Shown in pieces: positions 10,909 to 24,700 of a DNA stretch of 64,000 bases; the stretch's first letter is position 1, and every line of letters starts with the position of its first letter. The notes beneath the pieces were generated by a model. It had not been told where the DNA came from. It searched no databases and saw only the letters and a list, made by a program, of their open reading frames with translations. A program made the translations under genes and the position numbers. This DNA is from Rhynchopus sp. YZ270_cl-10 (Eukaryota; Euglenozoa; Diplonemea; Diplonemida; Diplonemidae), in assembly GCA_964035575.1 (NCBI GenBank), contig OZ037857.1, positions 1,364,001 to 1,428,000 on the forward strand, given 5' to 3'.

Positions 10909-10975
10909 CGACATCGTGTATTGCGATGTATTTTGCGTATTCCGATGAACTCCCATCACAATACTGCCACCATTA
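10909..10975 (+). repeat. Half copy of the 129-bp palindromic MITE
   Basis: TGCGATGTATTTTGCGTATT, CCGATGAACTCCCAT, CACAATACTGCCACCATTA: this matches one arm of the palindrome at 53293-53421 with a few changes. Only one arm is present, so it cannot fold back on itself. Confidence 0.65.
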
Positions 10976-11136
10976 CCCTCCCCTCCCCCCTCCTCACGCC
11001 TCTCTATCCACACCACAGAACACAACGAATTTGTTGGGACCCTTTTTTTCCCTACACAAAACACACACACGACACATTAAAGTAAGCTATTCACAAAAGG
11101 CCCCCTTCCCCTCTGGTTTCCCCCTTTTAGGTAAAC

Positions 11137-12862
11137 ATGGCACGCTTTGCGTCTGTGGTTGAGGCGACGATTATTGAGCCCGATCATGAGGAAGACTATG
11201 ACAGCGACCATATGCCTGCAAGACCGCAGGACAAGAACCGGCTGCACAGCGGGGGTGGGCTTGGGGAGAGGAGACTGAGCAGGGTGGAGGACAACAGGCT
11301 GCGCGCGGCGCTTGGGATCATCCGCAGTGGGTCGCAGCGGGAGCTGAAGGAGGAGTGTGTCCGTAATGAGTGGTACACCGTATGCGATGAAACGGAGCGT
11401 GACATCCTGAAGGACTGTGTGATCGACGAAGTCTTCTGGGATGAAGTCAAAGACCTCGCACGCAAAGAAATTGAGGCCGAACCCGAGATCATGGGTGAGG
11501 AGCAGTTCCGCAAGATGTTCCGTGAATTCGACGCAGATCAATCCGGTGCCATCGATGCGGAGGAGCTCCGGAAGCTTCTCCAGCAGGCAATGGGGATGGA
11601 CTGCACACACGAGGAGGTTATTGACCTTATGATGCAAGTAGACACGGATGGAAATGGAGAGATTGATGAGGTGTGTATCTTTTTTTGTGTTTTCATCCAT
11701 GGCTGGCATCAATAACTATTTTCTTACATCAACACCATACAGCAAGAATTCTTGGACATCATGAACGCAGCGAAGAAGCAGCAGGAGTCGTCGGGCTACC
11801 GTGCGCAGAAGGAGAAGCTTGACGACGAGACCGTGCTTGGCAAGCAGCGCAAGACGCGGCGTGAGAGCACCGTCGGCGGGCCCCCCGAGGTCGTGGAACG
11901 TTCTGCCGCACGCAGCGGTGCCGGACGCAAGGTGACCCTCACAGCCCCAGGCGAACCCACCTCCAGGGGCTACGGAAGCGACGACAGCGACGAGAACGTC
12001 AAGCCCTCCACCCGCCTCCGCCGCAAGGCCTCCTACACCAAAGACAAGACAGAGAAGGCAACGCTTCTGGGGAAGGCCACCGTCGAGGAGTACAAGGTAT
12101 CTCGCCCCGCCCCCGGCATACATGGCATGGGTTAGAAAATTTTGCCAACCTCATTTTTTTTCAAAATTTGGCCATTTTCCCGGACCCCTGAATCCTACCC
12201 CCAAAATAGGGTTTCAGCATTGTGAGCCTGAATTCATGATCTCTATCTGCACCAAAAAATACAAAAAAAAACTGAAAAACATTCCAACATTGCTTTCAAC
12301 ACCACAGGAAATGCTCAAAACAACTGCCTCTGCCGCACGCCGTGGGAAGGCCGAGCCAACCCCCCCTGCACCAGAGGTGGTGATCACCTCCCCGGTGAAG
12401 ACGCCCACCTCGACCACTTCGCAGGGCGGTGTGTTTGCTGCACCCGGTGCCGGTGCACCTGCAGGCGGTGCCCCGATCTCCATCTCAGCCGCCATGAAGT
12501 CAAGCAACAAGCCCCGTGGCGGCTACTCCGCACCCGCCACCAAGGGCTCCCCCAAAGAGGATGAAATACAAATCCAGGTTACCTCCGCTGAGCCCCGCCA
12601 AGAATCCTCCTCCACACACTCTACCGAACCTTGTGAGGAGATCGTTGAACAAGAAGTACGAAGCAGTCCCGTCCCCAAGGGGGCCAAGAAGAAGGTATTA
12701 AAAAGTAAGGTCAAATGCTCACTTATTTTTAACCCACAGACTACAACCACCGTCCCAAGACCTGCTGCCACCACCTCCAGCAGTGGTACGTCAGGAAGCA
12801 GCTCTGTCCCCAGCTACATGCGCAATACTGCTGCAAGCAAGCCAAAGACAGGAAGAAGGTAA
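11137..12862 (+). CDS. EF-hand protein with a long basic disordered tail, 4 exons
   Basis: Exons 11137-11670, 11743-12096, 12308-12694 and 12740-12862, all phase 0 with GT-AG introns, give 465 residues. Two canonical EF-hand loops, DADQSGAIDAEE (132-143) and DTDGNGEIDEQE (169-180), form a calmodulin-like pair. The first intron falls inside the second loop, and splicing restores its final Gln-Glu; this strongly supports the exon model. Upstream is a charged region of about 120 residues. Downstream, about 280 residues are Lys/Arg/Ser/Thr/Pro-rich and probably disordered, with runs such as KTRREST and RLRRKASYTK that could be kinase sites, and a C-terminal VPSYMRNTAAS stretch. Calcium binding is expected; the target is unknown. 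It sits between the two polycystin-like genes, so a regulatory link is an inference from position only. GTAAAT directly at the stop leaves further 3' splicing possible. Confidence 0.85.
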
Positions 12863-13151
12863 ATTTTTTTTTCGCGATTTTCGCGGAAGGGAGAAGAAGA
12901 AAGAAAACGTTTAGAAAATGTTTTTTTTTTGCGGGAATTAAACAAAAAAAAACGGGGAATGTGGGGTTTGCATGAATATCGGCGTCCTTTTTTTTCTTTT
13001 TTTCTTCTTTTTTTTTTTGCACTTTCAACTTCACTTTTCAGTGGGTTTCTGGGGTGGGTGGCTTTTTGCGATGATTTTTTTTTTATGGGATTGGTAGACA
13101 AAAAGCATTTGTTTTGATTTTCTTTTTGTCTCTCTCCTTCCCTATATTCTA

Positions 13152-13196
13152 GGTGACCTAAGCACACTACTTAGGTTCATCCTCAGCAACTTTTCT
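13152..13196 (+). repeat. GGCTTAGGTTCATC hairpin family, copy b
   Basis: CCTAAG (13157-13162) and CTTAGG (13170-13175) form a perfect 6-bp stem around CACACTA. TTCATCCTCAGCAACTTTTC and a T-rich tract follow. The leader GGTGAC is shared with copies c, d and e. Confidence 0.7.
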
Positions 13197-15181
13197 CGCT
13201 TTTTTTCTTCTTCTCTTTTTTTTTTTTTTGTACCAGCAGCAGCCTACACCTCCATCGCAGTAAACAAACAATCTCCTTTCGTGACAAAAAAAAACAAAAA
13301 AAAACAAAAACAAAAAAGGTTGGGTAAAAAAAAATCTTCTCCCACTTCACTCCGAAGCTTTTTCTCTAATAATATACCTTCATCCACACTCTGTTCGCTC
13401 TCATTTATTTTGTGTTTTTTTTCTTGTTTTTTTTTTGTTCTTCTTCAAAAAGATTTGCCTTCAGGTGACATTTGAGTCCAGAGCCCATCTCTTGGTGATT
13501 GTCGATCCAAAAAATTAAAAAAAAAATTGAGTACAGACCCGAATTCTCCCACCTGGTGGGATTACTCGGCGATTGTCGACACAATAAAAATCTCCTATCG
13601 TAGATTGAGGCGATTTATCGACATTATGAAAAACATAAAGTAAGACCTCTCTTTTTGACAGGGGGGAAAAAAGGAAAAAAAAAACATCAATAAATATTTG
13701 CTACGGTTTCAAGGAGAAGAGCTAAAAAAAACATTGTATGAGTGGGAAATTTTTTAACCAATCACCCCCTTTTTTTGACGGGAGCTTTTCCCTATTTTTC
13801 TTTATGTACATCCATCTGTTTGATTCTGGATTTAGCCTACAATTTGTTGAAAAAAAAAATTACACGCGGGGATGGGGGGAGGGGGGCGATCGATGGGGGA
13901 GGGGAGGGGGTCTTTTTTTTTTTTTTGTTGCTACTTTTTCCAACCAAGTTCCGCACAACAGACGATGGTCCTTCTGAAAACACTTTCAGGGTTTCTTTTG
14001 TTTTTTGTTTTTATTTTCCTGCAACTGTGGTATTTATTTGTTACCCCGTTTCTTGCCTGGGTTCAGAAGACTTGCTTTTACGCCTTCTTCTGTGCCTCCC
14101 TCATACCCCGATTCTAATTGGTACTGTACTACTAAGTCAAATTGGAAAATCTATATTTTTTTTTGTCAATGAAACACACCTCATTGCTTCATCCTTCCCA
14201 CCCTTTGAAAAAAAAAAAAAACGTTGCGAAAGACAAACTGCCTTTCTGTTCCTCTGGTAGTGTTGTCTGTAACACGTTCAACATTTCTCTTGTTTCTGGC
14301 GACCTTTGTCAGAGAACCTTCAAAAAAAAAATACTGGTGTTTTCTTTGTTGGAAACATCCTACCTAAAGTGAGCGGGGGAGGGAGGGGGAAAAAAATGGG
14401 GAATTGAGACTGGGGAAAAATCTTGAGTTTGTGTGCTGGCTCTGTACAAACATGAGAGGGGGCTTCCTTCCCAGCAGGGGGGTGTGTGTTTGATAACTAA
14501 TATGGGGTTAATTCTTGCGCAGAATATGCCCCAGGGTGTGTGTGTGTGTGTGGGTCTGTCCGTATATGGTGGTCTGAAGTTTTCCTTAGGTTGAAAGGGA
14601 GAAAAGGTGTGCCGGACGAAACAGAAGCAAATCTTTCAAAAAAAAAGGTTCAAAAAAAGAAAAAAAGAAAAAGGAAAAAAGAAAGGGAAGGAAAAGCAAA
14701 ATGACAGTTGCAAAACTGAAAGGACTTCGGCGAGTTGTTTTTTAAAAAAAATCCCCCCCCAAACCCCCTTTTTTTTCCGTATTTTTCTCTCCCCTCCTGT
14801 GAGGTCCCGTTCATCTTTCAAGTTTTCTGTTCAAGAAAAAAAGGCACGCAAAAAAAAAAAAAACTAAATTTACTTTTTGTTAGGGGTGACTCTTTTTTCT
14901 TCACATTATTTTTTTTTTCTCTGGTTTCAAGGTTGCTAAGCACTGAGATGTGGGCTCATTTTACAAACGTTTTCATTTTATTCTTTTTTCTTCTTTGCAA
15001 ATTGCTGCAAACGTCCCCCCCCGGGTGTCTTCCTGACTGGTGGTGTCCGTACTTACCTTATGGGAATTCTTTACTACTATAAATAGGACAGTACCCAGGG
15101 GGGTTCTTGTTCCATGTCAACCACTTCTGGCAAAGGTACAAAAATAAATACATAGTTTGCACTTTTTTAAAAATATATAAA

Positions 15182-15224
15182 GTGAAGCTCATCATCGGGT
15201 CTACCGAATACAAACCAAGTTTTC
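15182..15224 (+). repeat. GTGTCTACACTAATACAA short repeat, diverged copy
   Basis: Reads GTGAAGCTCATCATCGGGT, CTACCGAATACAAACCAAG, TTTTC, followed by a long A-rich stretch with CAA units. It is the most diverged copy of the family at 2286. Confidence 0.5.
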
Positions 15225-15525
15225 AAAAAAAAACAAAAAAGCAAAAACAAAAAAAAAACAACAAACAAAAACAACAGCAACAAAAGTTTCAAAAGCAAAA
15301 ACAAACTAAAAAAGGGGGAAAAATTCAAAAAAAAATAAAAATAAAACAAAAAAGGGTGGGTCTGTGTCTCTGTTCTGTGGCGTGTTCTGTGGGGGGATGG
15401 GGGGGATTAAAAAAAGTGTTACAGCGTTCCCCGAGTAAACAATTATTCAAAAACGAAGACAGTTCCCCACCTCCCCTCTGATTTTCCCCCACCTCTCTCA
15501 TCTTTCCTCTGTTCTCCTTCCACAG

Positions 15526-15599
15526 CATCTGGCTTTCACTTCGCCAAATTTGCTCCCCTCCCGTACCTGAAAGCCCCGCAGTTGGCTAGCTGGCTGTGA
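15526..15599 (+). other. Orphan exon-like stretch
   Basis: A pyrimidine tract with CTCCTTCCACAG is followed by 23 open codons (SGFHFAKFAPLPYLKAPQLA...) and TGA. No donor in a matching phase was found nearby: splicing from the end of the EF-hand gene gives a different frame. The stretch is short enough to be chance. Confidence 0.15.
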
Positions 15600-15787
15600 G
15601 GTACCCTAAATTTTCATCCTTAAAATTTGACTGAGTCACTTCACCTTTGATACAACCGCGCTTTTTTTAACCGCAAAAACCCCCACAGAAGCCTCTTTTT
15701 TAACTTAACCACGTCGTAATCCTCCACCCCCTCTCAACCATGTGGGTCTAAGGACCACAACAACCACATTTTTTTTTACCCCCAAAA

Positions 15788-18700
15788 ATGGACCGGAACG
15801 TCTTGGTTGTGGTGGTGTCATGGGCAGCGACGTTTGTTTTTGTGTTTCTGACACCTACCTTGTTATTGCCTGCAGAGGCACATGAAGGGGGTGAGGCCGG
15901 TTACTATCGCGAACGAGGCACTGGGGCGAAGGTTCTGTCTGTCGACTCCCCGGATGGCTTGTTCCCCACACAGCTCCCTTGGCGCTCCGGTCGAGTCACT
16001 CTACCACGCAACCCTCACTGGCTAGGCACCCATATTCTGATCCGCTTTCGTGGCTGGGGGTTCTTCCCGAATATGCATTTCACCCTGCAGAACACAAACG
16101 TCACACAGTGCAGTGAAATGTACAACATCAACCGCAACGCGACGTGGATGCCTTTCACGAATATTACTGCAAGGGGAAACACTTCGTTTACGTATACCAG
16201 AACGGAGACAGGAAATTGGGGGAATGTCACTCCAACGTACGTCTCGCCGGAGGTTGTGGAGGAGGTTCCGCATGACTTTTATCCGTTTGATTTTTCGGGC
16301 GTGCGTGCGCCGCTGATGGCAGAGTCTGTGTCAGAGGATGGGACGGAGGCGAATTTTTCGGTGCCGTTGTTTCCGTACTTCTGGTACCCTGCAGAGCAGT
16401 TTCTCTTCTGTCTCGAATCGCCTCCGCTTCTTGGCAATTCAACGAGAAATTACCACAGCGCAACCACGACACCTACCGTCACCGCAACGGAGTCGCTTCT
16501 CGATCCGATGGTCGACTACACTATAGATTCCGGTGTTTTCTTCGAGGTGTATGATTTAAAAGATGTGTCGCTAGTTTCGCAGCAGCAGGCAGGAAACGCT
16601 ACGCTTGGGTTTTCGCATGTAGACGACAAGCCGCCGTACCACATTGCCTTTGGGGAGCAGAAGAAGCAGGTGTCCTTTCGTGGGTTTATTCCGAATGGAG
16701 GGGCTGGGAGGGTGCTGTACACTGCGTTGTCAGAGAGTCGTTCGTGTGGTGCGTTGGTTTCGCCTGTTGGGTGGTCGTCTCTTGGTGAGGTGCGGACCAA
16801 CGTGGAGCAGCCGATGTTTATTACAAAGATGCCGGACAGAAACTCCTCGCTGCAGTACTACATGCAGCTCTCGCAGCCAGAGACGTTGCGGGCCTCGGAG
16901 GGCAACACCACGCTCTTCCTTTGCGTCAAAGGCTACGAAACGCATTGGCTCTTCCACCCCATAGAGCTCAGCGACTCCTTAGAAGTCTACGGGAAAAAGT
17001 GGGAGTTGCAATTCAAAACCATCCTCAATGTCGCCTCAGCTGCGCATCTCAATGAAAAGCTCGATCCTGACCAAGAATTTCGAGTAGACTTTGGCGCAAA
17101 CGCGTCAGACCTGATCCCAATGTATGAAGGGTTGATGAACCAACAGAAACCGCACACACAACATAATAATACGATCCGATTTATTCAAGGGCATAAGTAC
17201 ACAGTGTACTTCACGCATGTAGGGCTGCATCCGTTCATGAAGCTGAGCATCACATCCAACCACTCCTGTTCAAAGTACTCCGATGTGATCGAAGTTGCCA
17301 AGGTGCATCTCCAAGCAAACGAAACCGACTCCGCCTTTGCGGTGTTCTTCCCGAAGACGAGCTACCTAGGTGCGCGGCTGTGCCTCTCGAAGGTGGGGCC
17401 CTTCATCAACCCGGAGTACACAGTGGACCTGGGGTTCCGTGTCGCGTCGTATCGCATTGATGGTGTGGAGGGGACGGAGATGCTGCATGAGTTCGCCTTT
17501 GGTGAGACAGGGCTGAAGTGGGTTGTGTCTGAGAACCTTGAGCAGTTTGTGCGCATCAAATTCGAAGGTGGCGACGGGATGGGCAGCTGGACCGGCGACG
17601 ACTGGACCGGCACCGAATGCTCCTCTGATGAGCGCGACGAACACCAACCTGCGTACATCCGCGACCCTGCGCCGGGTATGTACGCGCCCTCTGCCTACGG
17701 CACCACCTCGTCTCAGTTCTACATGAACTACACGATCTCCGGTACACGGTGGCGGGCACGCGCCTTTGTCTGCATTGCGACGTACCCTTGGGAGCACTCC
17801 CGCTACGAAACCATGTACTTCAAGGCAAGCTTCATCACAAACTTCCTGAACGCGTCGTTCCTCGACCAGGCGGTGGCCAAGCCGCACCGCATCTTCCTCT
17901 ACAGCGAGCATGAGGTGGACGTGAAGTTCCATGGCATGGGGCTGTGGCCGGAAATGCGCCTTGCCCTGGGTGCAGCCTGCCTGGAGAACATGCAGGACAA
18001 GCTGATAGGGACAAGCGCGCCTGCGGTATTCGACATGACGAACCCGGAGCACACCTATGCGGAGTTCCACACGCCGACTGCGTGGGTAGCGGGGGCCGCT
18101 GCGAAGGACTCAAAGTTTTGTATGTCTGCGTTTTCGAATGGAACAGCGTTTCCTCTTGACACGGGCTGGACACTGACTGTGATGAAGTTGCTGGAGATCA
18201 ACAAGAACACATACCTTCCCATTGTGTACGGCATGAGCGACAAGGTGTTCCAGGTCGACTACACCAACGGCGAGGTTGGCATCCAGATCGCCTTCCTCCC
18301 TGAGTGCGACATGATCCGCAGGACGTGTGCAGGCACACCCTCCCATGCTGGCTACTGCTCCGACCCTGACCCCTTCTCCCAAGCCATCATTGCAGGCTGC
18401 AAACGCAACCCTCTCGGCGAAGGCGGTGTCAACGACAGAAAGTTCATTGCCTCAAACGTCCCTCCCCCGGGCAACATCATGTTCATCTACAACTGCCAGA
18501 GCTCGCAGCATGCCCCGGGGTTGAAGGTGTGCTGTGCGCCGATTAGTGGCTCTGTCTTTCGCGACACAGGGTTGAGGGTGTCATTTGTGATCACGGTTAC
18601 TACGGCGACTATCGATAGCATGGTGCTGCCTGAGGGGTCGAACCTCAAGGTGTATGTGGGTGCACAGCCGACAGTGAAGTTTGTGGGGACCGGCCTGTAT

Positions 18701-21700
18701 GGGTACATGCGCATTGCGAGCATGCCGAACTGCACGGACATACCCTACGAAGAGTACTACTCGCCGACGAACGCCTCGTGGACTTCGATGACGCGGCAGT
18801 GGGGCTTTGTGAAGAACTCAAATAACTCTGGGAACACCGAGCTGCAGTTCACCCCGACCCTTGCGTCAACCAGCCGCATCGTGACGCTCTGGAAGCTCTG
18901 CATGTCCGAGTACGCGACACACAGCGAATACCCACACGACTTCTCTATCGAAATCCCCTTCACCTTCACGGTCGTCGAGCTCAAGGTCATCAACAACACA
19001 CGCTTTCTCACAATACCCTACGGCGAGCGTCTCCCTTTAAGCCTCCACGGCTTCAACCTCGAACCCGGCATGCAAATCAAGATCCAACAGGACTGCGGCA
19101 ACTACGCACCCACGACAGACGTCTGCAGAGGCACCTTAGGCGCACCGTTCTCCTTTGGCTGCAACGTCCTCTCCGACGACGTCTGCTACAAAATGCCAGC
19201 CTCCGGCCAGCAACTGGAAGGCCTCTGGTTCTTTTTATTCCAATCCATGTCGTCCCAGAACACCGAGGGGCTCAAGGTCTGCCTCTCCCTCTGGCCTGCG
19301 ACGAACCAACAGTTCTACGACACCGGCCTGCGGGTCAACTTCCTTGTCAACGTTGGGCACGTCTCTTACGAACGCGAGCAGTTCTATGCCTATCAAACAC
19401 TGCTTCTGTACCGCGGATACAACAACCACCCACGCGAGGTGTGGCCTGCTAATGACCCACGCTATCGCCGCACCGTCACCCTCGAGGTCGGCGGGAAAGG
19501 CTTCCGTGACGGCTTCCGCGTCAAACTGCAACGAGACTGCGGGAGTCTCAACATGACTGAAGGCGGCCCCCCTGTTGCCCTCCGCCCGCTAGCCGACGGT
19601 CTAGGCAGAACACCCGACAAATGCGGCTACGGCGACATAGCAGCAAACATCTACCTCACCCCAGACCAAACCGATAAGGTCACTTCAGACAACCTTCACC
19701 TCTGCTTCTCGGTTCTCTCCAAGGGAACACGCTTTGACGCCACATCCAACATCTACATCGGCATTGTTGACCTGACCACCATCTCCATGTCCGGTGCATC
19801 GCATGTATCTATTCCGTATGGATTTGTGGGGCAGCTTACCCTATACGGTGCCTCGTTGATGCCCTTCAGTAAGGTGATGATCTCGATGGGGCAGAGGAAT
19901 GGGTTGTGTGATAGGGGGAGTACCACGTTTGATGAGGCGGTGCCGCTGCAGAGTGTGGAGGGCACGCCGCGGTGCGAGCCGCGTCCCAATCCGCATTATG
20001 CTATGGACGGTGGTGTGCGCCTCACAGAACAATGTCTCCCATACGAAGGCCTCCTCGACCGCCGCTACGAAGGCGGCTTCGCCGCAACCATCAGCCTCGA
20101 CCACTCAAAAACATTCCGCCAAGTGGAAAACCTCTACATCTGCCTCGCAATGTGGGGCTCCACCAAATTCTATGTCACGCCGCTCACCATTACAAGCATC
20201 GTTTTGTTTGATAGCGTCGAATCCTACGGTAAACACCACCTGCCAAACGTACCGGAACACCAAGACATCTATGTGTACACAAGATACCCGGACCATGTGA
20301 TCACTTTGCATGGGAAAGGGTTTTTTGAACACCATAGGGTCGCCTTTATGAAGGGGCAGTGTGGGCAGTTTAACTATTCAAAGCCGTTGAATGAAAGGCT
20401 TGGGCCGTTTGCGGTGGAGCCGGTGCTGATGCCGAATCAGACCTTTTTGAGGACCACGCCAAGCTCTTCAGGGAGCGACAGGGTGGCTGCGTTGGTGCGC
20501 ATGAAGGTGGCGTCGAATATGACGGGTCTGGTGTTGTGCTATTCCGTCTTCGCTGCAAACGACCGCATCAATCGCAACAACTTCACGCAAGCTGTCGGAG
20601 GGATAAAGCTGACCTCAGTCGATCTCTTTGTGCTGAAGTACTTCGGAAAGCGGAGGGACACCGCAGACCCGATCCAAATCGTCTACGGGAAGACGGAACG
20701 CCTTCTCGTGGAGGGCACCAATTTGCTGGGGAAGGCGAATATATTCAATCAGTTTCTTTTGAATTTGAACGACAACTGCGATACTAATGTTACTGTTGGG
20801 GCGGGCACGCCTGCTGCAATGACGTACATCAACGAACGCGACCCCGTCACACAGCGGATAGTTCAGGATGTCCCTGCGTTCTCCTTTCCTGCCTCTGTTA
20901 CACGGCAGTACGCGCACCGGAAGATCTGCTTTTCACCATACAAACTGCCGTACCACAAATTCCTGGACACCGGGTACAGGGTGTACCTCGAGTGTGCCGA
21001 CCCTGCCTTCGACTGCAGCGACGGAACGCTTGGCATCTGCGACGCTAATGCCACGAAATACCACCAACTCTCGAAGGGCTGCAAATGCTCCTACTCACAA
21101 CGCACCAACTACAGCTGTGCGCTTGACACACGGATTCCCTGCGACCCTTTGACCACATGCTCTGGCCATGGAGCTTGCGGGAACAATGTAGGTCTCTGTC
21201 AATGCGACAATGGGTATTACGGTGCCGACTGCAGCTACTGTGATCTGGGGATATATGATATGACGTATACGGATACGCTGAAGCATGCGGTGATCCAGTT
21301 TACTAAGGAGTACACCCATAAGGGGCTGGAGGTTGCTGCGGGGAGCCCGACGCTGTCGTGCGACCGCATCGTCGCGAAGGAGTATATGTCGTTGCTTGGC
21401 GATCCACGGTGCTATTGGGAGACACCGTCGCAGCTGCATGTCTTTGCAGGGCATGGTGCAAATGCGCATCGATTTGGCGCTGCGCTGCATACTCCGGGTA
21501 TATCCGCATTCTGTGGCCTCACGAAGGGAGGTGACACCCCCGTCATCATCCCGCACACACTGCCCACCTCAAACGTCTCCGCCTTCCTCCTCGCACCCCA
21601 TGAGGTAGGTCCCTGCGACGGCATCACCCTAGATGCCTCCTTCTCCACCGCGCCTGGAGGGGAGATGGAGTTCTACTTCAGTCTTGACAACACTTCGATG

Positions 21701-24700
21701 TCCGATTTTTCGCCAGAATTTGATACATATATTCGGACACGTGGTCAACCAGAGATTCCTGTTATAACAATTCCTGCCGGGCTTATCCCAATAGGAACCT
21801 TTAGGGTCGCGCTTCGTGTGAAGTCGGTGATAGCAGGAACAGAGGAAACGGTGTTTACAACGTTTACCAAGGCAAGACCGACGGTGCCAGCGAATTTGGT
21901 GGTGCTTTTACCGCAGAGGTCTCCAGTGATTGCAGAGGATGTGGCGAGTGTGTTGGTGTTTGGTGCGGTGGAGGTGTCTTCGTTTGCGCTGTCGAACGCT
22001 GCTACGACGTGCGTCGGGCTGAACTATCTGCCGCCCGCGAAGAAGTTGTACAAGATTACTTGGTCGGTGTGGTGGTACGCATTGCTGGGTGATGTGTACC
22101 TCGGTGCGGATGGGAGTACATGGCAGATGTCGGATCCGTTGGGTGCATGGGTATCAGTTGCCCTGAGCAGCCAGAAACAGAACAAACCTATGTTGTACCT
22201 TCCGATGCAGATCCAAGCAGCGCAAGGGGTGTTTGACACAATGCCGATCAACCGGAGTGCGGAGGTGAGGGTAAAGGTGGAGCTGTTTGACGCAGAGAAG
22301 CCTGCCTTAGTGCCGCATGCGCAGGGCAACACATCAATCAAAGTTGTCCGGCACGGCACCGCTCTCGCCTATTTCCAAGGAGGAAACCGCACCGTATCCA
22401 CATCCTTCCTGCTCCGCGTGCTGCTCAGAATCGACCAAGGAAAGGAGGTAAGCGAACCATACCAAACCCAGTGGTGGTGCAACGACACCTCCTCCGCAGC
22501 AGGTGTGCGTGTCGAAAAGCCGTGCCCCTCTCCACTCAACGAAATCGTTCTGAACACTCAAGGTGGAATGGCAAAACCGACCTCCGTCATGAAGCAAGGA
22601 CCGACGGAACATTTTGTAAAGTTCCCCCCTGCGGGACGGTATTTCTACACAATGCATGTCTTCATTCCTAGAACCGGCCAGCTTCTTGTTGCACAATGCG
22701 AGATCACAGTGGAAAGCAGGAGTTCCTTTGACTCTGTGGGTGCCCTTGATGCAGGCATCTCACCGCACCCACAGAGTATCTTTGCACAGAAAGCTGCATC
22801 TGGTGCACCCATTGGCCTTATCGCGAACACCTTCTCCGTGCACAGGGCGGGCACCACCTATCAATACATGTGGTCGGTTTGGCACTCCCGCGCGACAGTG
22901 CCGTTGAGCAGCAGCATTGACGTGACCTTGCAGGAGCTTACGTTGCCGAAGTGGACCTTCAAGAGTGGTGGGACATATCAGGTGCGTGCCTTGGTGAGAG
23001 AGGTCGACGCGAATGGGTTGGTGCTACGACAGGCGAACACCGCATACGATGTGTTCGCCTTGTCGCCACCGCATGGAGGGCGCCTTAGGGTCACCACTGT
23101 GGAGGGCAAATCTTTGCTCCATGCTGACGGCTGGGTGGTCGAGAACGGACGCTATCCTCTTGCATTCAAATTCACCATAGAACTCTTCTGTGAACAAGCC
23201 CGCCAGGCCGGCTGCGTCTGCTGCAGTGAAGGCCAAAAGGTGTCCAAAGTCAGCCCCCTCTACACAGACCCAGAGCCGCTCAACTGCGAGGCAATCTGTG
23301 TGCAATGCACCTGCCTTATCCTCTCCGATTATATCCCACGCAACTACATCCAGGTCACCATACCCCGCACCCTCGAGCCAGACACAGTGCAGTACAGCGT
23401 CACCGTCGCAGATCGGTTTGGATCAGAAGGAAGAATCGATGCTTATGTTGCCACTATAGTCGACGGCGGGTCTGGAGGCGCCGCTACCCCGCCTCCTCAA
23501 GGACCCGGTATGGAACCATGGATGTCCGACGTCGACTCCATTGGGCTAAGCGATCTCGCAGTCGCGGTCAACAAGCAGGATGTGAACCTCTTCCTCCTCA
23601 CCCTGGCGCAGCTTACAACGGATATGCAGTTCTTTGTGACAAAGCAGTTCGTGAAGGTAGAGTGCTTCACCATCACAGACGTCGCTCCAGAGACCGAAAC
23701 GGTGACAGCATCCGAGACTGTCTCCCTGAGCGATACTCTGCACTACAATGTGACGCCAACGGAGATGGTGAATATGACGACACCCACGCTGGTGTATGTT
23801 GCCGAGACGAATGTGCCGGAGACACCGGCTCCTGTGGAGAACATACCGCAGATTGATGACGCGCTCATCAGCAACACCACGACACTAACGAGGCCGGCGC
23901 CACGGTGTAAGAGCACATTGCCGCCGCCTGGCGAGGCGCCGTTGCTGCCGTTCTTCCCAAAGAGCAAGCCCCTCGGCTACCAGGTGCGTATGATGTTGAA
24001 AGAGAGTGGTGCTGTCCTGGGCTCGCTCTCCTCCGCAAAGGATAAGAACCGTGTCATCGACCTGCTGTTGAGCTTCACCGCTCAGCCCGCCTTCCTGAAC
24101 CGCGCCTCGGGTGGAACCGAAGCCGTCAAGGTGGCAGAACGCCTGCTCTTCGAGTCGACGTACCTCAACGATGAGTCCCTCGGGTTCTCCCGCAAGCTGA
24201 CGACCTTCCTTGCGCAGATCCTTCTCGCAACGGCAAGCAACCTGCCGGACGATGTGGACCCGAATATGCCATACAGCGTATCACCGGTTCTTGACACTGA
24301 GGTGAGGCGGACGAAGAAGGCTCAGGTGGCGAGGATCTCTCGTGTGTTGGATGCGTTGACGGTCATCAATGGGGCGAATGCGAATATTGGGCATGAGTGG
24401 GTTGTGAAGGGGGGAGGCATCTCGCGGAAGTGCAAGCGGATGTGGTCTGGTTCTCTGCTGTCGGGTGCGCAGGCGGGACTCTCGGACCGGGCAGGGAAGT
24501 ACGGAGAGGCGACGTTCCCTAACGCGACGATGTCTGTGTGCGACGCTGCCGGGCTGCACTGCAACGTCACGAACCTCACGATGTCGCTCTCAGGGGCCGA
24601 GCCCTACCGCGGCAGTGCGCTGGAGACGAAGATCTCTGCCTGCATGACGTCGTACCCCACCATGCTCCACGACTACAGCTACTCCACAGAGAACATCACA

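Larger units (their letters stand above)
10030..11136. other. Spacer between the channel and the EF-hand gene
   Basis: Contains a hairpin-family member (10426-10463), an exon-like stretch (10581-10666) and a half copy of a palindromic MITE (about 10909-10975). A membrane-span-like stretch at about 10785-10855 has no start or splice sites that would tie it to a gene. Confidence 0.5.
12863..15787. other. Low-complexity spacer upstream of the receptor gene
   Basis: About 2.9 kb dominated by T and A runs. It contains a hairpin-family member (13152-13196), a fragment TTGCACTTTCAACTTCACTT at 13019 related to another hairpin type, a diverged short repeat (15182-15224), and a small exon-like stretch at 15526-15599 after a good acceptor. 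The longer frames here are products of homopolymers (poly-Phe/Lys), not genes. Confidence 0.55.
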
